Assembly: GCF_017573545.1 (NCBI RefSeq)
Contig: NZ_JAGEOK010000036.1
Location: 1-64,000 of the forward strand
Reading direction: 5' to 3'
From: Actinomadura nitritigenes
GTDB lineage: Bacteria > Actinomycetota > Actinomycetes > Streptosporangiales > Streptosporangiaceae
DNA: 64,000 nt
In this document: one piece after another, positions 58,426 to 64,000 of the stretch
How the letters are laid out: every line of letters begins with the position of its first letter
Position numbering within the stretch: position 1 is the stretch's first letter
Position numbers and translations under genes: made by a program
The notes under the pieces: model-generated
Told to the model about the DNA's origin: nothing
Databases searched by the model: none
The model's input: the letters and a program-made list of their open reading frames with translations, nothing else

Positions 58426-59825
58426 GCGAACGTCCCGAGTTCACGATCCGCGTGGACCAGAACCCCTACCTGCCGGCGGGCGGGCGCGAGATGCACGCCA
58501 TCGTGACCGTCGAGTCCCGCTCGGAGGGGGACGCAGGCCCGCCCGCCGAGGGCGGCGCCGCGGAGGTCATCATCATCGACACGTCCGGGTCGATGTCGTA
58601 CGGCGGCAAGATGGCCGCGGCGCGGCGCGCGGCGAAGGCGGCCGTCGAGGTGCTGCGGGACGGGGTGCGGTTCGCGGTCGTCGCGGGCGCGAACCGGCCG
58701 CGGATGATCTACCCGCAGGGGGAGCGGCTGGTCGAGGCGAGCGCGTCGACGCGGCGCAGCGCGGCGAACGCGGTCGCGCGGCTGGACGCGGCGGGCGGCA
58801 CGGCGATCGGGTCGTGGCTGCGGCTGGCCGACCGGCTGTTCGAGGGCCAGGACGGCCTCGTCCGGCACGCGATCCTGCTGACCGACGGCAAGAACCAGCA
58901 CGAGAGCGCCGAGGAGCTGGACGCGGCGCTGCGGCAGTGCTCGGGGCACTTCCTGTGCGACGCGCGCGGCGTCGGCACGGACTGGGAGGTCGCCGAGCTG
59001 CGCAGGATCACCTCGGCGCTGCTGGGCGGGTTCCTGGACGTCCCCGACCCGAAGGACCTGGAGGCCGACTTCCTCGCGATGGCGCGGGCGGCGATGGGCA
59101 AGCAGCTCGCGGACGTGGCGCTGCGCGTGTGGACGCCGCAGTACGCGGAGCTGCGGTTCCTCAAGCAGATGGTGCCGACCGTGGACGACCTGACGGGCCG
59201 CCGGGCGGAGTCGGGCGCGCAGACCGTCGACTACCCGCTCGGCGCGTGGGGCAGCGAGAACCGCGAGTACCACCTGTGCGTGGAGGTGCAGCCGGGCGAT
59301 GTCGGGCGGCAGATGCGCGCGGCGTGGGTGAAGCTGATCGCGCCGGGGGCGGGCGGGGAGGCCGAGCGGGTCCTGGCGTCCGGGAACGTCCTCGCCGAGT
59401 GGACCGACGACGAGGCCCGCTCGACGCGGATCAACGGGCGGGTCGCGCACCACACGGGGCAGTCGGAGCTGGCCGACGCGATCCAGGAGGGGCTGGAGGC
59501 CCGGCGCGAGGGCGACGAGGACACCGCGACGGCCCGGCTGGGCCGCGCCGTGGTGCTCGCCCGCGAGGTCGGCAACGAGCAGATCGCCGGGCTGCTGGAC
59601 AGGGTGGTGGACGTCATCGACCCGGCGACGGGGACCGTCCGGCTGAAGTCGGACGTGTCGAAGGCGGACGAGATGTCGCTCGACACCCGCTCGGTGCGGA
59701 CCGTCCGGACCGCCCGGACGCGCAAGGACGACGCGCCGCCGCCCGGAGCCCCGGGCGCCCCGCCGAGCCAGCCGCCGAGCGCGGCGCCGCCGGGCGCGCC
59801 GCCGCCGGGCGAGGCCGGGAGCTGA
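58422..59825 (+). CDS. von Willebrand factor type A domain protein
   Basis: This 467-residue protein has a VWA domain with a complete metal-ion site (D-T-S-G-S-M-S at residues 53-59, later AGGTAIGSWL and LLTDGKNQHESAEELDAALR). A beta-rich region follows (VDYPLGAWGSENREYHLCVE), then helices and a Pro/Gly-rich tail. VWA proteins of this kind often pair with PP2C/kinase and FHA proteins as scaffolds. It is translationally coupled to the PP2C gene upstream, and the FHA gene starts 5 nt after its stop. Confidence 0.92.
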   Translation: MSERPEFTIRVDQNPYLPAGGREMHAIVTVESRSEGDAGPPAEGGAAEVIIIDTSGSMSYGGKMAAARRAAKAAVEVLRDGVRFAVVAGANRPRMIYPQGERLVEASASTRRSAANAVARLDAAGGTAIGSWLRLADRLFEGQDGLVRHAILLTDGKNQHESAEELDAALRQCSGHFLCDARGVGTDWEVAELRRITSALLGGFLDVPDPKDLEADFLAMARAAMGKQLADVALRVWTPQYAELRFLKQMVPTVDDLTGRRAESGAQTVDYPLGAWGSENREYHLCVEVQPGDVGRQMRAAWVKLIAPGAGGEAERVLASGNVLAEWTDDEARSTRINGRVAHHTGQSELADAIQEGLEARREGDEDTATARLGRAVVLAREVGNEQIAGLLDRVVDVIDPATGTVRLKSDVSKADEMSLDTRSVRTVRTARTRKDDAPPPGAPGAPPSQPPSAAPPGAPPPGEAGS

Positions 59826-59830
59826 GGTCC

Positions 59831-60565
59831 ATGCCGGTCTGCGCGAACGGGCACGTGTCCGCCGCCGACGACTACTGCGACGTGTGCGGCGACCTCATGG
59901 AGGGGGCGCCGCGCGCGGAGTTCACCATGGTCGAGCACGGCGCCGTCTCGATCGCCGACCCGGCCGGGGCGGGAGCGGCCTCCCCTCCGGCGCCGGAGGA
60001 GGCACCGGCGTCCGAGGACTGCCCCGACTGCGGCACCCCCCGCAGCGGCCGGTTCTGCGAGAACTGCGGCTACGACTTCGCGACCGGCACCGCCCAGGCC
60101 GGCTCCGACGAGGGCGGCGGGGACCCCGGCCCGGTGCCGCAGGCCCCGGCGCGCTGGCACGCGGTGATCACGGCCGACCGCGACTACTACGCCTCGGTGA
60201 TCGCGCAGGAGGGCCCCGACTCGGCGTCGCTGGAGTTCCCGCCGTACTGCCCGGAGCGCCGCGTCCCGCTGCTCGGCGAGCAGATCAGGATCGGGCGGCG
60301 CAGCGCGTCCCGCGCGACCGTCCCGGAGATCGACCTCGGCGGACCGCCCGAGGACCCCGGAGTCTCGCACCTGCACGCGGTGCTGCTCGCCCGGCCGGAG
60401 GGCGGCTGGCTGCTCGTCGACCCCGGCTCCACCAACGGGACGACGGTGAACGGCGGCGCCGACCCGGTCGCGGTGAACACGCCGGTCCCCCTCGGCGACG
60501 GCGACCGCGTCCACGTCGGCGCCTGGACGACCATCACCCTGTCCCTTCAGGAGGGCCCGCCATGA
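59831..60565 (+). CDS. FHA-domain protein with two zinc ribbons
   Basis: This 244-residue protein has a first metal site (Cys4, His8, Cys16, Cys19), a second ribbon (Cys64, 67, 76, 79) and a C-terminal FHA domain (about 140-240: IRIGRRSASRATVPEIDLGG, DPGVSHLHAVLLA, VDPGSTNGTTVNGG). FHA domains bind phospho-threonine, so it could be the readout of PknG, as GarA is in mycobacteria. GarA's N-terminal E-T-T-S phosphorylation motif is not seen here. It overlaps the next gene by 4 nt. Confidence 0.93.
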   Translation: MPVCANGHVSAADDYCDVCGDLMEGAPRAEFTMVEHGAVSIADPAGAGAASPPAPEEAPASEDCPDCGTPRSGRFCENCGYDFATGTAQAGSDEGGGDPGPVPQAPARWHAVITADRDYYASVIAQEGPDSASLEFPPYCPERRVPLLGEQIRIGRRSASRATVPEIDLGGPPEDPGVSHLHAVLLARPEGGWLLVDPGSTNGTTVNGGADPVAVNTPVPLGDGDRVHVGAWTTITLSLQEGPP

Positions 60566-62091
60566 CGATGACGCCCGCGCAGCCGGCGGCGCCGCCCGGC
60601 GCCCGCCCTCCCGGCGCGCCCGCGCCCGGCACGGACGCCGTGCCCGCCGCTCCCCCGGCGCGGCGGGGGCGGCTCGCCACCTTCGCGCGCGGCCGCTGGC
60701 TGCGCACGATCCCCGGCCGGATCCGCGCGCACGTCGCGCTGGTCCTGGCCGCGCTCGTCGCGCTGCTGGCCGTGCTGACGGTCGCGGTCGGGAACGCGCG
60801 CGACTCCGTCCAGACGATCGGGCACGACGCGGGCCCGCAGGTCGTCGCGACCAGCACGCTGTACTTCGCGCTCAGCGACATGGACGCGCAGGTCTCCAAC
60901 ATCCTGCTGATCGGCCGCCAGCACGACCTCGGCAGCGGCTACGACCAGATGATCGGCGCCTACGAGCGGCGCCGCGCGGACGCCGACGCGGCGGCGGTGC
61001 AGGCCGCCCAGCTCGCCGGGCGCGACCCGGCGCTGCGGCAGACCGTCCAGGACGTCCTCGACGGCCTCGGCCGGTACGAGCGGCTCGTCGGGTCGGCGAT
61101 GCAGCTCGACCGGCAGGCCGACCATCCGGCGGGGGAGCCGCCGAAGGAGGTCGTCGACGCCTACCGGCAGGCGACCGACCTGATGAAGCTGGAGCTGCTG
61201 CCGAAGGCGTACAACATCACGCTCGACACCGGCGCGCACGTCCGGCAGGCGTACGAGTCGAAGCGGACGTCGGTGCTGGCGGGCCGCGACTGGGTGGTCG
61301 TCGCGGGCGTCGTCGCGCTGCTGCTGCTGGTCGCGACGCAGCTGTACCTGGCGCGGACGTTCCGGCGGCTGCTGAACCCGGCGCTCGTCCTGGCGACGCT
61401 CGGGACCGTCGCGCTCACCGCCGTCGGCGCGGGCCTGCTGTCGGCGCAGGCGGGGCACATCAGGAAGGCGAAGGAGGACGGCTTCGACTCCGTCCTGTCG
61501 CTGTCCCGGGCGCGGTCGATCAGCCACAGCGCGTTCGCGGACGAGAGCCGCTACCTCCTCGACCCCGGCCGCGCCGACACCTACGAGCAGACCTACCTCG
61601 ACAAGTCCCTCTCGGTGGTCTATCCGGACATCGGCGACAAGCCGCTGAATCTGGAGAACTACTACGCGGGGCTGGAGCAGAAGGTGGGGCCGTACCGCCC
61701 GCGCGAGGGCGCGGCGCCGTTCCTCGGCTTCCTCGCGGACGAGGCCGCCTCGGCGCGGAACGCCCGCGAGGCCGCCGCCGTGCAGCGGACGCTGCGCGCG
61801 TACATCGTCGTCCAGCGCGACGACCAGCGGATGCGGTCGCTCGCGGCGTCCGGGAACCGGGGCGGCGCGATCGCGCTGCGGATGGGCCGCCAGACCGGCG
61901 CGATCCCCGACTTCGACGCCTACGACGCGGCGCTCGGCTCGCTGATCGCCGCGCACCAGGACGCGTTCACCAGGCAGATCAAGGACGCGGACGGCGGGCT
62001 CCGCGGCTGGAAGGCCGTCCCGCCCGCCGCCGCCGTCATCGCCCTGCTGATCGTCGCGGGGGTCCGTCCCCGGCTGGCCGAGTTCCGCTGA
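60562..62091 (+). CDS. glnX: GlnX-like transmembrane sensor
   Basis: This 509-residue protein has a Pro-rich cytoplasmic N-terminus, TM1 at about 57-77 (LVLAALVALLAVLTVAVGNA) and a large helical outer domain. Two central spans follow (WVVVAGVVALLLLVATQLYL and PALVLATLGTVALTAVGAGL), then a second outer domain and a last span (VPPAAAVIALLIVAGVRPRL). This duplicated layout and the position between kinase and GlnH match mycobacterial GlnX, which relays amino-acid binding by GlnH to PknG. Residue-level similarity was not testable here. Its start overlaps the FHA gene stop. Confidence 0.8.
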   Translation: MTMTPAQPAAPPGARPPGAPAPGTDAVPAAPPARRGRLATFARGRWLRTIPGRIRAHVALVLAALVALLAVLTVAVGNARDSVQTIGHDAGPQVVATSTLYFALSDMDAQVSNILLIGRQHDLGSGYDQMIGAYERRRADADAAAVQAAQLAGRDPALRQTVQDVLDGLGRYERLVGSAMQLDRQADHPAGEPPKEVVDAYRQATDLMKLELLPKAYNITLDTGAHVRQAYESKRTSVLAGRDWVVVAGVVALLLLVATQLYLARTFRRLLNPALVLATLGTVALTAVGAGLLSAQAGHIRKAKEDGFDSVLSLSRARSISHSAFADESRYLLDPGRADTYEQTYLDKSLSVVYPDIGDKPLNLENYYAGLEQKVGPYRPREGAAPFLGFLADEAASARNAREAAAVQRTLRAYIVVQRDDQRMRSLAASGNRGGAIALRMGRQTGAIPDFDAYDAALGSLIAAHQDAFTRQIKDADGGLRGWKAVPPAAAVIALLIVAGVRPRLAEFR

Positions 62092-62107
62092 CCGGAGGAG
62101 ACCCCCC

Positions 62108-62950
62108 ATGCGCGCCATCCGTGCCCGTTCCGTCCGCGGCGCCGCCCTGGCCTGCGCCGTCCTGTCCGCCGCCGGGCTGCTGTCGGCGTGCGGGCTCGGC
62201 GGCGCGGACAAGCCGACCATCGCCCACAAGCACTCGCTGACCATCGGCGTGAAGGCGGACCAGCCGAGCCTCGGCGTGAAGGGCAGGGACGGGACGTACC
62301 AGGGCTTCGACATCGACGTCGCCACCTACATCGCCGGACGGCTGGGCGTGCCGAAGGACCGGATCAGGTGGCGCACGACGAACTCCTCGGTCCGGGAGAA
62401 GGCCCTCGCGGACGGCACCGTCGACATGATCGTCGCGACGTACTCGATCACGGCCACCCGCAAGCGGGTCGTCACGTTCGCGGGCCCGTACTACGTCGCG
62501 CACCAGGACACGCTGGTCGCGCCGGGCACCACGGCGATCCACGCGATCCGGGACCTGAAGGGCCGCAGGATCTGCGCGGTGACCGGGTCGAACTCGTGGC
62601 GGCGGGTGATCGAGGAGCGCAAGATCGCCGCGGTGCCGGTGCAGGCGCCGACCTACGGCGCCTGCATGGACGACCTCGCGGCCGGGAGGCTGGACGCGGT
62701 GTCGACCGACGACCTGATCCTCGCCGGCTTCGCCGCGGGCCACCCCGGCAAGATCATCAATGCGCCGTTCACGGACGAGAAGTACGGCGTCGGGCTGAAG
62801 AAGGGCGACCTGGAGGGCTGCGAGCAGATCAACCGGGCCATCACCGACATGTACCAGGACGGCACGGCCGCGCGGCTGCTGACCAAGTGGTTCGGCAGGT
62901 CGGGGCTCAAGCTCACCACGAGCGTGCCGCAGTTCGAGGGCTGTAGCTGA
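62108..62950 (+). CDS. glnH: GlnH-like amino-acid-binding lipoprotein
   Basis: This 280-residue protein has a signal peptide ending in a lipobox (L-L-S-A-C at about 24-28). The family-3 solute-binding fold follows: LTIGVKADQPSLGVKGRDGT, YQGFDIDVATYIAGRLGV, DMIVATYSITATRKRVVTFA, GPYYVAHQDTL. In mycobacteria GlnH binds aspartate/glutamate and signals through GlnX to PknG. No ABC permease genes accompany it, which supports a sensing rather than transport role. ATG 62108 has GGAGGAG upstream. Confidence 0.93.
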   Translation: MRAIRARSVRGAALACAVLSAAGLLSACGLGGADKPTIAHKHSLTIGVKADQPSLGVKGRDGTYQGFDIDVATYIAGRLGVPKDRIRWRTTNSSVREKALADGTVDMIVATYSITATRKRVVTFAGPYYVAHQDTLVAPGTTAIHAIRDLKGRRICAVTGSNSWRRVIEERKIAAVPVQAPTYGACMDDLAAGRLDAVSTDDLILAGFAAGHPGKIINAPFTDEKYGVGLKKGDLEGCEQINRAITDMYQDGTAARLLTKWFGRSGLKLTTSVPQFEGCS

Positions 62951-63003
62951 GGAGCCTCCGGCCACTCGGGGCGGGCCGGGCGGGCGGCACGGGCGGGGCG
63001 CGG

Positions 63004-63354
63004 TCAGGCCGTGGTGGACGGCAGCGCGCCGATCGCCTCCCGCAGCGTGTCGTAGATCGGGACGAACTTGTCGATCCCGGTGATGCGGAAGACGCGCTGC
63101 ACGCGCGGCGGCAGCGCGACCAGCGACACCGTGCCGCCGTGCTCCCCGGCGCGCCGGTTCGCCGCGACGATCGCGTTGAGGCCGGTCGAGTCGCAGAACG
63201 TGACCTGCCGCATGTCGACGACCATGGGCTCGCCCGCGTCCGCCACCTCGAACAGGGCCTCCTCGAAGCGCGCCCGGGAGACCACGTCGATGTCGCCCTG
63301 CACCCGGACGAGGGTGCAGCGTTCGTCCTTCATCAGGCTGATGTCGAAGTCCAT
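63004..63354 (-). CDS. STAS-domain anti-sigma factor antagonist, canonical
   Basis: This 116-residue STAS protein reads MDFDISLMKDERCTLVRVQG, DIDVVSRARFEEALFEV and MVVDMRQVTFCDSTGLNAIV. The regulatory loop is D-S-T-G with the phosphorylatable Ser present, unlike the two STAS proteins at the left end of the window. It should release a sigma factor when dephosphorylated. The start is ATG 63354 with GAGAGGTGG upstream. No kinase partner is adjacent. Confidence 0.93.
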   Translation of the reverse strand: MDFDISLMKDERCTLVRVQGDIDVVSRARFEEALFEVADAGEPMVVDMRQVTFCDSTGLNAIVAANRRAGEHGGTVSLVALPPRVQRVFRITGIDKFVPIYDTLREAIGALPSTTA

Positions 63355-63809
63355 GGCCACCTCTCGCCCCGGTTCCAAGGGCACCTCGGTCCCGCGCACC
63401 TGGTACCCCACCTCAGGTGACTCCTCAGGATTGCGCACCCGTGCCCGCAATCCAAGCACTTCCCGGGATAAGGACCGGGTCGCCCTCCGGCGTCCCGGAC
63501 CGTAACTCCCCTGGCCGCCGGGGCCGCGCGGCACCCCGTCCCCGTGCGGTCCGGCGCGGCGCGCCGCCGCCCGAATAACTTACTCCAGAGGAACTTACTG
63601 GATGGTAGGAAATGGTTTCACGATTTCCGCGCCTCCCCAATGTGACCGAAGTCCCACCCCGGGATCAAGGCCCCCAATAGTCCACCGGTGCCCCCCGTGA
63701 CCAGCGGTTGGACCATTTCTTACCTCCGGTACGGCGGGAAAAGCAGGTGCTGACCCGGGGACGGATCGGCGCAGACGTTACAGTGGCGGTGCGAATGACA
63801 GGAGGCTGG
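63355..63809. other. Intergenic region before plsC
   Basis: No credible gene was found. 63570-63630 and 63700-63730 are less GC-rich, and AACTTACT occurs twice (63577-63584, 63591-63598), flanking a short TCCAG/CTGGA dyad. A promoter for the acyltransferase probably lies near 63775. Confidence 0.4.
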
Positions 63810-64000
63810 GTGTTCTACACGTTCATGACGCGAGTGGTGCGTCCGATCCTCTGGCTGCTATTCCGCCCGAGGGTGATCGGCGGGGAGAACGTGCCCGCCT
63901 ACGGGCCCCTCATCGTGGCCAGCAACCACCTGTCGTTCATCGACAGCTTCATCATCCCCCTCGCCGTCCCGCGGCCGGTGACCTACATCGCCAAGGCCGA
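63810..64000 (+). CDS. 1-acyl-glycerol-3-phosphate acyltransferase (PlsC-like), N-terminal part
   Basis: The first 63 residues read VFYTFMTRVVRPILWLLFRP, RVIGGENVPAYGPLIVASNH and LSFIDSFIIPLAVPR, and the gene continues beyond the window. The N-H-L-S-F-I-D segment is the acyltransferase H-x4-D catalytic motif. It would make phosphatidic acid at the membrane. GTG 63810 is preferred because AGGAGG ends 4 nt upstream and FYxFM matches the family N-terminus; ATG 63795 is the alternative. Confidence 0.9.
   Translation, partial: MFYTFMTRVVRPILWLLFRPRVIGGENVPAYGPLIVASNHLSFIDSFIIPLAVPRPVTYIAKA

Noticed and set aside
63361..63420. SigB-like promoter (GGGTAC) upstream of the STAS gene at 63004
   Set aside because: A GGGTAC element exists on the minus strand but no GTTT-like -35 lies 14-16 nt before it.
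1..64000. tRNA, rRNA, CRISPR array, transposase, origin
   Set aside because: Looked for on both strands by eye; no cloverleaf-like block, repeat array, DDE transposase or replication gene was recognised.

Overview
The window is very GC-rich, densely coded DNA from an actinomycete. GTG starts, likely leaderless genes, ATGA/GTGA start-stop overlaps, anti-anti-sigma (STAS) proteins, SARP-type regulators, a PknG/GlnX/GlnH signalling operon and an ACR3/ArsA arsenic island all fit. The best guess is Streptosporangiales (for example Thermomonosporaceae), but no rRNA or other marker is present to prove it. No tRNA, rRNA, CRISPR array, insertion sequence or integrase was seen.

Layout. 1-3000: a PAS-GAF sensor protein cut by the left edge, a tiny membrane peptide, two STAS proteins with unusual phosphosites and a DUF5994-like gene with an apparent frameshift. 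3073-4924: a lone AlaDH/PNT-like dehydrogenase and a Nudix hydrolase. 5240-7505: a gene graveyard holding a SARP/NB-ARC regulator broken by a deletion and a 20-bp tandem duplication, plus three further gene stubs. 7575-9693: a BenE-type transporter and an alpha/beta hydrolase. 9934-19130: an arsenic-resistance island with three ArsR repressors, an ArsO-like flavoprotein, a 53-residue Cys peptide, a flavoprotein with Cys-rich tails, an MFS exporter, two-domain ArsA, the ACR3 pump and ArsC. 19321-28143: a formaldehyde dehydrogenase, a glycosyltransferase/CDP-glycerol transferase, a TetR-SDR-SDR group, a leucine-rich-repeat-like protein and an M50 protease with CBS domains.

28317-31504: an FtsH paralogue and a BlaI/M56 pair, so three kinds of membrane protease lie within 4.5 kb. 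31791-38848: a lipoprotein with the remnant of a duplicate upstream, two VOC proteins, AraC and LysR regulators, an SDR, an acetate/succinate transporter and a peptidoglycan-directed enzyme. 38841-47822: a two-component system, a TetR/amine-oxidase pair, RecQ, a HAD phosphatase and small membrane proteins. 47823-53390: a 1013-residue coiled-coil protein resembling a helicase that lost its P-loop, and two CNNM/CBS transporters. 53688-62950: a seven-gene, nearly gapless operon (helical protein, PknG kinase, PP2C phosphatase, VWA protein, FHA protein, GlnX-like sensor, GlnH lipoprotein) that looks like an enlarged amino-acid-sensing PknG pathway; three of its proteins carry N-terminal zinc ribbons. 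The window ends with a canonical STAS protein and the start of a PlsC acyltransferase.

How the parts fit. The arsenic island supplies reduction (ArsC), export (ACR3, ArsA), oxidation (flavoproteins) and control (ArsR). The PknG operon joins extracellular amino-acid binding to kinase/phosphatase signalling and FHA phospho-threonine readout. The STAS proteins and the PAS-GAF protein belong to partner-switching stress control. Candidate DevR/DosR-like boxes upstream of the M50 protease and between the HAD and membrane-protein genes hint at low-oxygen control; that is inference.
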